Assembly: GCA_905372495.1 (NCBI GenBank)
Contig: CAJPPG010000003.1
Coordinates: 1 to 52,637 of the forward strand
From: Candidatus Saccharimonadota bacterium
GTDB lineage: Bacteria; Patescibacteriota; Saccharimonadia; Saccharimonadales; Saccharimonadaceae
Direction of reading: 5' to 3'
DNA length: 52,637 nt
Shown: one piece after another, positions 25,141 through 33,309 of the stretch
Layout of the letters: every line of letters starts with the position of its first letter
How positions within the stretch are numbered: position 1 is the first letter of the stretch
The notes under the pieces: generated by a model
What the model saw: only the letters and a program-made list of their open reading frames with translations
The model's database searches: none
Told to the model about the DNA's origin: nothing
Made by a program: the position numbers and the translations under genes

Positions 25141-26169
25141 ATGGCCAAAGAACCAAAAGAAACCAAAGAAAATTCTGTACAAGACGGCAAATCCGAAGCC
25201 TTAAAACTTGCCATTGCACAGATCACAAAACAATTCGGCGACGGCTCTATCATGAAGCTCGGCGAAAATCATAATGTTAATATTGAGCTGATCAATTCTG
25301 GCTCTCTTTCGCTTGATCTTGCCCTCGGTGGTGGCTATCCTAAGGGTCGTATCATTGAAATTTATGGCCCTGAGTCTTCTGGTAAAACCACTTTGGCCCT
25401 CCATGCTATCGCTGAGGTTCAAAAGACCGGCGGCCAGGCTGCTTTTATTGATGCTGAGCACGCCCTAGATCCTTCCTACGCTGAAAAAATCGGTGTTCAA
25501 ATTGACAATCTCTTAATTTCTCAGCCAGATAATGGCGAACAAGCTCTTGAAATCTGTGAGACTCTCGTCCGTTCTAATGCTGTCGATCTTATCGTTGTCG
25601 ACTCTGTCGCAGCCCTCACTCCAAAAGCTGAAATTGATGGTGACATGGGTGATGCACAGATGGGTTTGCAAGCTCGTCTTATGTCACAAGCTATGCGAAA
25701 ACTTACTGCCATTATTTCCAAATCAAAGGCCACAGTTATCTTTATTAATCAGATCCGTATGAAACTTGGTGTTATGTTCGGTAATCCAGAAACCACCACC
25801 GGTGGTAATGCTCTAAAATTCTACGCTTCTGTTCGTATTGATATTCGTCGCATTGGTCAGATCAAGAATGGGGAAGACATCATCGGTAACCGCACCAAGA
25901 TTAAGGTCGTTAAAAATAAGATCGCTGCACCTTTCCGCACCGCCGAATTCGATATTATGTATAACGAAGGTATTTCCAAAACTGGCGACGTACTTGATTT
26001 AGCTGTCCAGTATGGCGTACTCGATAAGGCTGGCGCCTTCCTGAAATATAATGGTGAAACCCTCGGTCAAGGACGAGAAGCTGTAAAGCGCCTCTTTAAA
26101 GAAAATCCCGAACTCTTTGCTGAAATCGAAGAAAAAGTTCGTGCAAAAGCCGAAGAAGGCCAAAAATAA
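25141..26169 (+). CDS. recA: Recombinase RecA
   Basis: 342 residues. Walker A GPESSGKTT at residues 76-84, Walker B-like VDLIVVDSVAALTPKAEIDGDMGD, and the L2 loop MKLGVMFGNPETTTGGNALKFYASVRIDIRR. The C-terminus is normal, with a Lys-rich tail. It makes the presynaptic filament for homologous recombination and repair. AAAGGA lies upstream of the ATG. recX follows after 42 nt, a common pair. Confidence 0.98.
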   Translation: MAKEPKETKENSVQDGKSEALKLAIAQITKQFGDGSIMKLGENHNVNIELINSGSLSLDLALGGGYPKGRIIEIYGPESSGKTTLALHAIAEVQKTGGQAAFIDAEHALDPSYAEKIGVQIDNLLISQPDNGEQALEICETLVRSNAVDLIVVDSVAALTPKAEIDGDMGDAQMGLQARLMSQAMRKLTAIISKSKATVIFINQIRMKLGVMFGNPETTTGGNALKFYASVRIDIRRIGQIKNGEDIIGNRTKIKVVKNKIAAPFRTAEFDIMYNEGISKTGDVLDLAVQYGVLDKAGAFLKYNGETLGQGREAVKRLFKENPELFAEIEEKVRAKAEEGQK

Positions 26170-26211
26170 GAAGACTAAAAATAAGAAGGCCATAAATAAT
26201 ATTTTTTCAAA

Positions 26212-27057
26212 ATGCCTAAAGTCACTAGCCTTAAAGGGGCAGTTCGCGACCCTCGACGTATCAATGTTTTTATTGACGGTAAGTTTAGTTTTTCACTTAC
26301 CCTCACCGAACTAGCCGACTCCAAACTCCATCAAGGTCAAACTCTCACCGAATCTGAAATTGCAGAATTACGTAATTTGTCTGGCCTTGGTAAACTCTAT
26401 CAGCAAACTTTAGAGTATTGTTTTTCACGCCCACATTCCAAAAAGGAGATCATCGATTACCTCGAGCGTAAACGCCTTCGCCGAGATATCTCTTGGAAAC
26501 GCTTTGAAGAACATCAGCTTAAAATACAGGATGACCCTGAGTATGCTGCAAGAGTTAAGGAAATCCACCAACATACTAAAGAACAGAACCAGAAAATTCG
26601 TGAAATTGACTTCACGGAAAATAATACCTATGAATATCGTGGTGCACAAAAAAGCAATCTTCCTACCAAGCCCTCTGACCGTATCACGTCTGAGATGATC
26701 GAATCAGTTGTCTCTCGCCTTGAATCTCAAAACTACATCAACGATCACGACTTTGCTCGCTACTTTGTTGAAAATCGTCATCAAAATAAGGGAATTAGTA
26801 CTAAGCGTTTAATTCAAGAACTCAAAACTAAGGGAGTCAGTAATGAAATTATTGAACAAACTCTAATTGACAATGATTCGGGCCATCTCATCCGGGACGA
26901 AGAGATAGAAATTGAGAAAATGATCAAGAAACAGCTCAAAAAAACCTCCGATCGCCAGAAATTAATCGCCTACCTCGCTCGCCAAGGTTTTTCATACGAT
27001 TTAATTAAGTCAAAACTTGACCAATTCCTGTCTCAAGAGGAGGCAGCTTCTATTTAG
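26212..27057 (+). CDS. recX: Regulatory protein RecX
   Basis: 281 residues, longer than typical RecX (about 150-270). RecX helical repeats are visible: YCFSRPHSKKEIIDYLERK, then a charged insertion (about 95-150), YINDHDFARYFVENRHQNKGISTKRLIQELKTKGV and LIAYLARQGFSYDLIKSKL. RecX modulates RecA filaments. Its stop codon overlaps the convergent PRC-barrel gene by 8 nt. Confidence 0.9.
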   Translation: MPKVTSLKGAVRDPRRINVFIDGKFSFSLTLTELADSKLHQGQTLTESEIAELRNLSGLGKLYQQTLEYCFSRPHSKKEIIDYLERKRLRRDISWKRFEEHQLKIQDDPEYAARVKEIHQHTKEQNQKIREIDFTENNTYEYRGAQKSNLPTKPSDRITSEMIESVVSRLESQNYINDHDFARYFVENRHQNKGISTKRLIQELKTKGVSNEIIEQTLIDNDSGHLIRDEEIEIEKMIKKQLKKTSDRQKLIAYLARQGFSYDLIKSKLDQFLSQEEAASI

Positions 27058-27640
27058 TGGACGAATTATTATTTTCGCTAGCAATATATTTTCCGTCTTT
27101 GAAAGGATTTACAAAGTTAGGCACAAAATCGAGTGCCCCCGATTTTTTTATAATCGTACTTTCTTCACTCTTTACGATAATTTCAGTGTCATTAATTTCA
27201 TGTATCTCAGATCGGCCGATCACTAGCTCTGGATCAATCAGTGATTTATAAATCGGTCGCTTAATAATCAGTTGCATTACTCGAAAATCATCTGTCGTTA
27301 CAATAAAATCTTCCACTCGCCCAAGCATCGTCTTCTTTTTGCTCAGTACCTTCATGTTCTCTAGAGTAAAACCAAGCTCAATCATTTCCTTCAATTTTAT
27401 AACATCACCCTGCTCTACGAATTCCTCATCCGAGTCAACAATCATCCCCATTTTTGAGAATTCACGCACACTTGCTGTTTCAAGAAATAAGCACTGTTTT
27501 GAAGAAGCTACATTTATCTCAAAAGCCACAACTTTCAAAAAATTTGGATCGATTATTAATGCTTTAACTTCTGCAATTTTAGAAGCCGTGTGTAAACTTA
27601 AAATAGGATAATTTAAGAGTTTTGAGCCTTCGATTAACAT
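27050..27640 (-). CDS. PRC-barrel domain protein
   Basis: 196 residues with two PRC-barrel-like units: GSKLLNYPILSLHTASKIAEVKALIIDPN at the N-terminus and KKTMLGRVEDFIVTTDDFRVMQLIIKRP in the middle. PRC barrels occur in the RNA-processing factor RimM and in photosynthetic and envelope-linked regulators; the function here is unknown. Cytosolic, acidic. Predicted leaderless; the 3' end overlaps recX tail to tail. Confidence 0.7.
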   Translation of the reverse strand: MLIEGSKLLNYPILSLHTASKIAEVKALIIDPNFLKVVAFEINVASSKQCLFLETASVREFSKMGMIVDSDEEFVEQGDVIKLKEMIELGFTLENMKVLSKKKTMLGRVEDFIVTTDDFRVMQLIIKRPIYKSLIDPELVIGRSEIHEINDTEIIVKSEESTIIKKSGALDFVPNFVNPFKDGKYIASENNNSSTK

Positions 27641-27646
27641 AAGCTC

Positions 27647-27655
27647 ATTATATCA
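27647..27655 (-). promoter_or_regulatory. Leaderless promoter of the PRC-barrel gene
   Basis: TGATATAAT, 6 nt, ATG at 27640. Confidence 0.75.
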
Positions 27656-27749
27656 TATCGCATTGAAGACAGATAAAACTTAAAAACAATTAGCTTCAAA
27701 TCCCCAAGCCCATTAAATCACCAAGTCATCAGATCCGCCGTCCGATAGG

Positions 27750-28553
27750 CTACAATACACCAAGAATACCACGTAGCGCAAAAGCAGTATCTTCATGATT
27801 GCGCACCGTAATTGTCTCAATCCCCATTTCTAGAACCGGATAGTCGTTGCCACCAGGCTGAGTCATGTCTCCAAAGTATAAAATATCATCCCTCTCAACT
27901 TTTAATTCTTCCATCAAATGGGTCATACCAAACGCCTTATTCATTCCAGGCTTTACGGCATTAATACTGGTGGTCCCACCAATCTCAAACATAAAATTTG
28001 GCGCCAATTCTTTTGCGCGCATAACAATTTGCTCGCGTTTCTTACAGTCTGGGTCCCAAGCATATTTCTCTTCAGTCCCCGCCTTCTGCCCAAGTGCTGA
28101 AAAGGTCACCTGTGACAGACGATTCTCAATAATTTCATCCCCAGGTTGCAGCTTATCAGCCTCCCAGAATCCCAGCTCGGTGGCTGCCTGCTTGATAGCC
28201 TTAATAATTAGCTCAGCCTCCTCTTCGGTCAACGGATAATTATAGACCAGCTCCCAGTTTTTAGGATCATATTTCTTGCCGTCATTTCCGTTTGCCATCG
28301 GTAAATATCTGTAATATTGCGTACCCTGCGCCACAAATAGGTGCAAATGTCGCAACTGGGCTGATGTTACTTCTGCCACTTCAATTAATCTGTCCACGAT
28401 CTGAATTAAAAATTGGTCAAACTTCTGTCCTGAAATTGGGCAGATTTCAAAATAGTTTAGACATTCAGTCAAAAGAATCGCAATTTCTTCCGGAATCGGT
28501 GTTTTTGCGATATTTAAAGTTTGATCGATATCAAATGCAAGAACTTTCTTCAT
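27750..28553 (-). CDS. HAD-superfamily phosphatase resembling eukaryotic phosphomannomutase
   Basis: 267 residues. HAD motif I FDIDQTL (D8 and D10), motif II near PISGQ, and motif IV in YFGDMTQPGGNDYPV. The substrate-binding cap contains ENRLSQVTFSALGQKA, KYAWDPDCKKRE and FEIGGTTSINAVKPGMNK, which parallels the eukaryotic alpha-phosphomannomutase family (PMM, IIB cap). It probably acts on a phosphorylated hexose, either as mutase or phosphatase. AAAGGAG precedes the ATG. Divergent from tpiA. Confidence 0.75.
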   Translation of the reverse strand: MKKVLAFDIDQTLNIAKTPIPEEIAILLTECLNYFEICPISGQKFDQFLIQIVDRLIEVAEVTSAQLRHLHLFVAQGTQYYRYLPMANGNDGKKYDPKNWELVYNYPLTEEEAELIIKAIKQAATELGFWEADKLQPGDEIIENRLSQVTFSALGQKAGTEEKYAWDPDCKKREQIVMRAKELAPNFMFEIGGTTSINAVKPGMNKAFGMTHLMEELKVERDDILYFGDMTQPGGNDYPVLEMGIETITVRNHEDTAFALRGILGVL

Positions 28554-28617
28554 TTTACTCCTTTACGTGGTCTTTAGGTCATCATAACCGACAAAAACTC
28601 AAAAGTAAATCTAAAAA

Positions 28618-28626
28618 TGCTATAAT
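28618..28626 (+). promoter_or_regulatory. Leaderless promoter of tpiA
   Basis: TGCTATAAT, 6 nt, ATG at 28633. Confidence 0.75.
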
Positions 28627-28632
28627 AGATTT

Positions 28633-29409
28633 ATGAAAACATACGTGATGGGCAACTGGAAAATGAATTTAACGGTCGGTGATTCTTCAATCTATCTTCA
28701 ACGACTTCTTAAAAAAATTAAACCTTCACGTGGTCTCGAAATTATCATTGCACCGAGCGCCATTTCTCTCCCTTCTTTGTCTCTCCAGCTTGAACGTAAT
28801 AAGTCAAAAATCAAGCTAGCCGCCCAGAACTTTTACCAAAAAGACTTCGGCGCCTACACTGGTGAAATCTCCATCGCTCAACTTCGTGGTGTTGTTTCTT
28901 ATGCTTTGATCGGTCATTCCGAACGACGCTTTATTTTTGGCGAGACCAATAAAGACATTAGTCAAAAGGTTGCCGCCGCCATTCGCAGCGGTATCACCCC
29001 CGTGCTTTGTATTGGCGAAACCGAAAATCAGCGCAATTTCGGTGAAACTGTCGACGTACTCCGAGATGAGCTTCTCGGCGGTCTCTCTGAAATTGATACT
29101 GAAGATGTTAAAAAATGCCTCATCGCCTATGAGCCAGTCTGGGCGATTTCCACTTCCAAACAAGCTCGCCCTGCCACTCCCGACGAGATCGCGGCCTCTA
29201 TTCGTCTAATCAAAGAACAGCTCGTCGATATTTATGGGCAAGAAACTACCGAAGAAATTCCACTCCTTTATGGTGGCAGCGTTAATCCCAATAATGCTGG
29301 CGCCTATTTAACCATCCCAGGCATCAATGGTGTACTTGTTGGTGAGTCCAGTCTCATTTCCGATAACTTCAACGAAATCATTGAAACCGCAAAACGCGTG
29401 CGTGAATAA
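28633..29409 (+). CDS. tpiA: Triosephosphate isomerase
   Basis: 258 residues. NWKMN with the catalytic Lys near residue 11, GHSERR with the catalytic His, and YEPVWAIS with the catalytic Glu. The flexible loop is altered (TSKQARPATPDE rather than TGKTATPEQ). LLYGGSVNPNNAG closes the phosphate-binding site. It interconverts DHAP and glyceraldehyde-3-phosphate, and so also handles the triose phosphate made by the phosphoketolase. Leaderless start predicted. Confidence 0.96.
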   Translation: MKTYVMGNWKMNLTVGDSSIYLQRLLKKIKPSRGLEIIIAPSAISLPSLSLQLERNKSKIKLAAQNFYQKDFGAYTGEISIAQLRGVVSYALIGHSERRFIFGETNKDISQKVAAAIRSGITPVLCIGETENQRNFGETVDVLRDELLGGLSEIDTEDVKKCLIAYEPVWAISTSKQARPATPDEIAASIRLIKEQLVDIYGQETTEEIPLLYGGSVNPNNAGAYLTIPGINGVLVGESSLISDNFNEIIETAKRVRE

Positions 29410-29444
29410 ACTTAAGCTATTTGTGAAAAATATTAAAAATCGAG

Positions 29445-29450
29445 TATAAT
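29445..29450 (+). promoter_or_regulatory. -10 of the coiled-coil tail-anchored gene
   Basis: TATAAT, 24 nt before the ATG at 29475; -35 unclear. Confidence 0.5.
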
Positions 29451-29474
29451 ATATAAGAATATAGATTAAAGCTT

Positions 29475-30776
29475 ATGCAAGACGAACCAAGGACATCAAC
29501 TAGAATTTCACAGCCAAGCTTAGCCAGGACAAGAATGGCTAAGCCTCAAGCCTCGTATAGGCGTATGGATTTTGCCCCAGTCCAGACAGCGCGACGCACA
29601 GCTGCTTCTCTGCCAACTGATCGCGAGCTCGAACGTCATCGCATTGCGCAGCAAGAAATGCAACGCCGAGAGGTAATTAGACGTCAAATTGAGGAGCAGA
29701 ATCGTCTTAAAAATCTTAATCAACGTCGCATCGAGGCAGCAAAACAGGAACTTTCTGAATATCAGGCCGCCGAAGAGCAGCGTAACCGCGCCTTAGAGGC
29801 AGAACGTCAGCGCGCCATTGAGGCACGACGTCTTGCCCAGCGCGAAGCTCTAGAAAGAATGGCTGCCCGCCGCAAAGCGATGGAGCAAGAGGCTCGCCGC
29901 CGCCAAATTGAAGAACAGGATCGCAAAAAGCGCGCCATGCAAGAAATGCAGCGCCAGAAAGAAGCCTCGAAGATTAATGTCTCTCGTCGTATTATTGTTG
30001 CTCCAGTTCAAACCTCACCATTCAAGAAAAATGCTGACCCTGCCGCTCGTATTCAAGGCCGCTCAGTTGAAATGCAGGCAAAAACCACCATCTCGACCCC
30101 CGATACTCAGGCAAAAACCACCATCTCGGTCTCCGATATTCAAGCAAAACCCGCACTCCGCCCCGCCGGCGATACTAAGGTTCTCCCCGCTTCACGCATC
30201 CAGGTGGTAGCTTCTCCAAATCGCAAACTCTTTGGTCGCATCCGTCCTGCTGGTCCTTCTCGTCAAGTCCATGAGGAGGAACAAGATCCCCTCGTCCAGG
30301 CATCTCAAAGCGGCGATTTGGAAGATCTTCTCTATGACACATTCGAGGACTCCATGGTCGACACTCCAGAGAAGCCCTCCGTTGCCAGTCGTAATCAAAA
30401 GCAAGCTCCAGAATCCGTGCCAGATACTTCTGAAAACAACATGAATTACGTCTTAGGCGGTCGCTCTCCATTTATTAATACCGATAAAATTGTTAAGCGT
30501 CCTCTTTCAGACTCTCGCAAAGATAACTCTACGGTCAGCACCTCTTTTGACGCAGCTTCTATGTTAAAGCAGGCTGACGACCTTACTACTGTCTCGAAAC
30601 CGCGTAAAAACGTTTATGCAAAACGCGAGAACACTAAAAAGTCTACTAAAAAAGGCACCATGATCGTTGAAGATCGTCCAAAAGGCGTCGGCATTTCACT
30701 TGCCATCGCCATCACTTTTATGATTATCCTCGGCACAGTTGTTGGCGCCCTTGTTTATTTCGCCTTCTTTCAATAA
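29475..30776 (+). CDS. Tail-anchored coiled-coil protein, unknown function
   Basis: 433 residues, not recognised. Residues about 50-165 form a long Arg/Glu/Gln-rich coiled coil (RRQIEEQNRLKNLNQRRIEA). A disordered middle follows with a short duplication (QAKTTIS twice). The last 25 residues are one hydrophobic helix (ISLAIAITFMIILGTVVGALVYFAFF) ending two or three residues before the stop, so the bulk should be cytosolic and anchored by its tail. The 3' end of the gene is duplicated just after the stop codon. A scaffold or division/envelope role is possible but unproven. Confidence 0.6.
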   Translation: MQDEPRTSTRISQPSLARTRMAKPQASYRRMDFAPVQTARRTAASLPTDRELERHRIAQQEMQRREVIRRQIEEQNRLKNLNQRRIEAAKQELSEYQAAEEQRNRALEAERQRAIEARRLAQREALERMAARRKAMEQEARRRQIEEQDRKKRAMQEMQRQKEASKINVSRRIIVAPVQTSPFKKNADPAARIQGRSVEMQAKTTISTPDTQAKTTISVSDIQAKPALRPAGDTKVLPASRIQVVASPNRKLFGRIRPAGPSRQVHEEEQDPLVQASQSGDLEDLLYDTFEDSMVDTPEKPSVASRNQKQAPESVPDTSENNMNYVLGGRSPFINTDKIVKRPLSDSRKDNSTVSTSFDAASMLKQADDLTTVSKPRKNVYAKRENTKKSTKKGTMIVEDRPKGVGISLAIAITFMIILGTVVGALVYFAFFQ

Positions 30777-30825
30777 TCCTCGGCACAGTTGTTGGCGCTC
30801 TTGTTTACTTTGCCTTCTTCTAATA
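30726..30825 (+). repeat. 50-bp tandem duplication of the 3' end of the tail-anchored gene
   Basis: Copy 1 30726-30775 is inside the gene and copy 2 30776-30825 is behind the stop. They differ at five positions; four are synonymous third positions and the fifth turns CAA into TAA, so copy 2 reads as an intact alternative C-terminus. Confidence 0.85.
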
Positions 30826-30830
30826 AAAAA

Positions 30831-30866
30831 CACCTAGTATAGCAAACCACTTCCTAGGTGTTTTTT
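30831..30866 (+). terminator. Terminator after the tail-anchored gene
   Basis: CACCTAG / CTAGGTG stem (with flanking A/T pairs), 16-nt loop, TTTTTT. Confidence 0.75.
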
Positions 30867-30904
30867 AAATAGTTACTATGTAAGTCTTGTTTTAACAAAA
30901 AAAT

Positions 30905-30924
30905 AAAGAGCCACAATGCCCTTT
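30905..30924 (-). terminator. Terminator of the tRNA-His/tRNA-Gly unit
   Basis: On the minus strand AAAGGGC / GCTCTTT, 6-nt loop, then a T-rich run. Confidence 0.7.
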
Positions 30925-30930
30925 CTTATC

Positions 30931-31005
30931 TGGTGCGAGTGGAGAGAATCGAACTCTCGTCCCAAGTTTGGAAAACTTGTATACTAACCGTTGTACTACA
31001 CTCGC
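30931..31005 (-). tRNA. tRNA-Gly (UCC)
   Basis: Acceptor GCGAGTG / CACTCGC, anticodon stem CAAGT / ACTTG with loop TTTCCAA (anticodon TCC), T-loop TTCGATT, CCA encoded. Confidence 0.95.
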
Positions 31006-31065
31006 AAAAATCTACAATCTATCTTATTCCATTATACCGCATCTGTCAAAAGATGGTTAAGGAAA

Positions 31066-31143
31066 TGGGGTGGGAAATCGGAATTGAACCGACGACCTTC
31101 TGGACCACAATCAGACGCTCTAACCGACTGAGCTATTCCCACC
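31066..31143 (-). tRNA. tRNA-His (GUG)
   Basis: Acceptor GTGGGAA / TTCCCAC with the extra G at -1 opposite C73, anticodon loop TTGTGGT, CCA encoded. The 31-39 pair of the anticodon stem is an A-C mismatch. Confidence 0.95.
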
Positions 31144-31182
31144 AAATTGTAAAATTCCGCTAAACTAAAGCCTAGCACAGCC

Positions 31183-31191
31183 ATTATATCA
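31183..31191 (-). promoter_or_regulatory. Extended -10 of the tRNA-His/Gly unit
   Basis: TGATATAAT on the minus strand, about 40 nt upstream of tRNA-His. Confidence 0.6.
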
Positions 31192-31243
31192 GAACTACAA
31201 CTGCCTTACAAGCTGATCGATATCAATTTTTCTTAAAACGCAA

Positions 31244-31963
31244 TTATTTCCCGCCAGCTCCAAACTTCATACCAAAATCAGGCTTAAAGCTTTGCGCGAG
31301 ACTACTTCCTCCATATCCGGTACTACGCCCGGCTCCCCCATACGTACTTCCACCATAGTGTCCACCTTGCGAGGCTGGCTCCCCCCCACGATATCTTCCA
31401 GTCTCTCCGCCGTATCCACCCCCTCGCGACTGCTCCTGACTAAAGCTCTTCTTTGCTGCTGCCGCATAATCCTGGTAGCTTGTCGTCCCCGAACCGCCAG
31501 CTCCGCCAGTTCTATTTAATCCATCAGCTCTGCCCGCACCACTGATTCCTCCCTCTCGTCCAGAAGCTCCTCCTCCCATCATCTCCTGTCTGCGCGCCAA
31601 ATCCTCGTGATAGCGGTATCCTCCAGTCTCTCCACCTTGCCTCATATCGGCCCCAGTCGCCGTACCAATAGTCGCAGAATCAGCCCCCATCCTCTGTTCT
31701 CGCTCAAAGGCCCCACGCGTGCGTTCCTGCGTAATTGCAATCTGTGAACTTAAACTTGCATTCTCATATCCACGCACAAAGCGTCGGTTCTCATTCAAAT
31801 TCTGTCGTTCCGCCACCGTTTTTCCAAACGAAGCCGTTCCGATTTTACTCGAATTCTGTCCCTCAGCATAGCCAGAAGAATGAAAAAACTCTTCTCGATT
31901 ATCATCCCTTAATGAAAAAGATCGCGCAAGTTCCTGATCGTTTAATGCAAAGTCATATCCCAT
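31244..31963 (-). CDS. Glycine-rich protein of unknown function
   Basis: 239 residues, not recognised. The N-terminal half is charged and helical (LNDQELARSFSLRDDNREEFF, AITQERTRGAFEREQRMG); from about residue 118 on it is Gly/Ser/Tyr/Arg-rich (GGGYGGETGRYRGGEP), resembling disordered RNA-binding or phase-separating tails. No signal peptide or membrane helix. A -10 element ends 6 nt before the ATG, supporting this start and a leaderless mRNA. Confidence 0.6.
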   Translation of the reverse strand: MGYDFALNDQELARSFSLRDDNREEFFHSSGYAEGQNSSKIGTASFGKTVAERQNLNENRRFVRGYENASLSSQIAITQERTRGAFEREQRMGADSATIGTATGADMRQGGETGGYRYHEDLARRQEMMGGGASGREGGISGAGRADGLNRTGGAGGSGTTSYQDYAAAAKKSFSQEQSRGGGYGGETGRYRGGEPASQGGHYGGSTYGGAGRSTGYGGSSLAQSFKPDFGMKFGAGGK

Positions 31964-31969
31964 GCCTCT

Positions 31970-31978
31970 ATCTTACCA
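31970..31978 (-). promoter_or_regulatory. Leaderless promoter of the glycine-rich protein gene
   Basis: TGGTAAGAT, 6 nt, ATG at 31963. Confidence 0.55.
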
Positions 31979-31996
31979 TAATCATAAAGAAAACCC

Positions 31997-32060
31997 CTCA
32001 AATAGTACACTTGGCAAAACGATAAATAAATCATCTCAAATTGCACACTTGACAAAACGA
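31997..32060. repeat. 26-bp direct repeats upstream of the 32092 promoter
   Basis: 31997-32022 and 32035-32060, 23 of 26 identical, 38-bp period, core ACACTTGRCAAAACGA. Neither copy has a matching -10, so they look like protein-binding sites rather than promoters. Confidence 0.6.
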
Positions 32061-32091
32061 AATTATATGGACAGTTAACCATACCACGCCA

Positions 32092-32120
32092 TTGACAAAA
32101 ATCAAATAATATAGTATTAT
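32092..32120 (+). promoter_or_regulatory. Promoter of the 32214 gene with a structured leader
   Basis: TTGACA at 32092-32097, 17-nt spacer and TATTAT (32115-32120), or TATAAT at 32118-32123 with a long spacer. The leader to 32213 holds three hairpins: ACTGAA/TTCAGT, CTCTTTT/AAAAGAG and GGCGC/GCGCC. Confidence 0.65.
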
Positions 32121-32213
32121 AATCACGTCTACTGAATAGTTCAGTGGAGGCTCTTTTATACAAAAGAGTTTGGTCTATAGTTGGGCGCAACACAGCGCCA
32201 GAAAGGGGCAATT

Positions 32214-32906
32214 ATGTCCAACATCAAAAGAAAAAATAGCAGCGAGCCATCCTGGGGCGAGATCTTCAAAAGCTTCAAGGATGGAATCATCGGGTCTAAT
32301 GAGAATTTTGACGATGATTTCGAAGAGGTAGAGGAGAATCAGGAGTCTCCGAAACCTGCCCAAAAGTCGGCTCCAGAAGCAGTTCAGGCTCCGGCTCAGA
32401 AGCCGGCCAGTGAGTCAACTCCGGCTCAGGTTCAAAAACCGGTTAGCGGATCAGTTTCGGCCCCTGTGCAGGAATCATTTCCGGCACAGAAATCCGGCGA
32501 GTCTGCTGAGGCGATTATCTGGAGGGCACTTCAGGCGGACCTTAATAGGTTCGTCCAGGAGGGGAAGGCTAGCGAATCTTTTCTTCAGTTATTGAAAGAG
32601 GGTTTCGAAAAGAACCCGAAACTCCTCCATCAAATTGCGGAACTCGTAGAGTCCCGCAAAGTAGAAGAGAGGACCCATCCAGGCTACCTCTTGGAGTATA
32701 ACGGAAACCAGTCGATGTTCACTTCGAAAGAGAGAGCATTCGAATTCTTTTCCCAGAGGCCTGGCTCTACTATTAAGGAAACAATATTTGTTTCCAAAAT
32801 AGTGAATGGGAAAGCGATGGAAACCCGCGAAGCCACCGAGGAGGAGAAAAAGCTCTATTATGAGCAGCAGTCCTCTAAGGCCGATGCTTCAGACCAGAAT
32901 CAGTAA
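32214..32906 (+). CDS. Unknown acidic, Pro/Ala-rich protein
   Basis: 230 residues from the ATG at 32214; AAAGGGG lies upstream, and the ATG at 32181 is not supported. Acidic N-terminus, then a Pro/Ala/Gln/Ser linker with repeats of the type APVQKP (about residues 42-98), then a helical domain (about 100-165) and a compact C-terminal part (STIKETIFVSKIVNGKAM). No signal peptide. Family not recognised. Own promoter, structured leader and terminator. Arg codons are mostly AGA/AGG, unlike the core genes with CGT, which suggests foreign origin. Confidence 0.6.
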   Translation: MSNIKRKNSSEPSWGEIFKSFKDGIIGSNENFDDDFEEVEENQESPKPAQKSAPEAVQAPAQKPASESTPAQVQKPVSGSVSAPVQESFPAQKSGESAEAIIWRALQADLNRFVQEGKASESFLQLLKEGFEKNPKLLHQIAELVESRKVEERTHPGYLLEYNGNQSMFTSKERAFEFFSQRPGSTIKETIFVSKIVNGKAMETREATEEEKKLYYEQQSSKADASDQNQ

Positions 32907-32926
32907 TTTTCTTTTCAACTCTTTTG

Positions 32927-32952
32927 TCCTCCCCATTCCGGGGAGGATTTTT
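32927..32952 (+). terminator. Terminator of the 32214 gene
   Basis: TCCTCCCC / GGGGAGGA stem, 5-nt loop, TTTTT. Confidence 0.9.
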
Positions 32953-33084
32953 CATGCCAAAAATTCTCCCGCCATTCCTTAATTTTTCTTCTGTTATTCC
33001 TTAATCTTACCCCATATTAAACACTAATTTCCTCTATCTCTTCGCAACCTATTTGCAAACATAAGCATAATCATTGCATAACCA

Positions 33085-33113
33085 TTGACATTTTATACAT
33101 ATTATAGTATAAT
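33085..33113 (+). promoter_or_regulatory. Consensus promoter of the 33310-35470 operon
   Basis: TTGACA at 33085-33090, exactly 17 nt, TATAAT at 33108-33113. Near-perfect sigma70 promoter. Confidence 0.9.
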
Positions 33114-33309
33114 CACACCAGTCTGAGGTACGGCTTGACCCCCGCTACCAATAATGACGACCATTAAAAACCGAATCATCTCAGGTTCAAACAACGAACC
33201 TGTTTATATAGATGTAACTGACGCCTTAGGCGCCTCAACCGTTTTAGGGAGGCGTCGTGGTCCTCCTTAAAATCCATCCGCACAAAGCGGAAGAGTCCAG
33301 GAGGGACAT
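33114..33309 (+). promoter_or_regulatory. Long structured leader with possible anti-Shine-Dalgarno
   Basis: About 190 nt without an ORF. Hairpins CAGGTTC/GAACCTG (33182-33188 / 33196-33202), GACGCCT/AGGCGTC (33220-33226 / 33250-33256) and CCGC/GCGG near 33278-33290. GTCCTCCTT at 33259-33267 is complementary to the ribosome binding site AGGAGGGAC at 33298-33306, so two folds, ribosome site open or closed, are possible. Confidence 0.55.
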
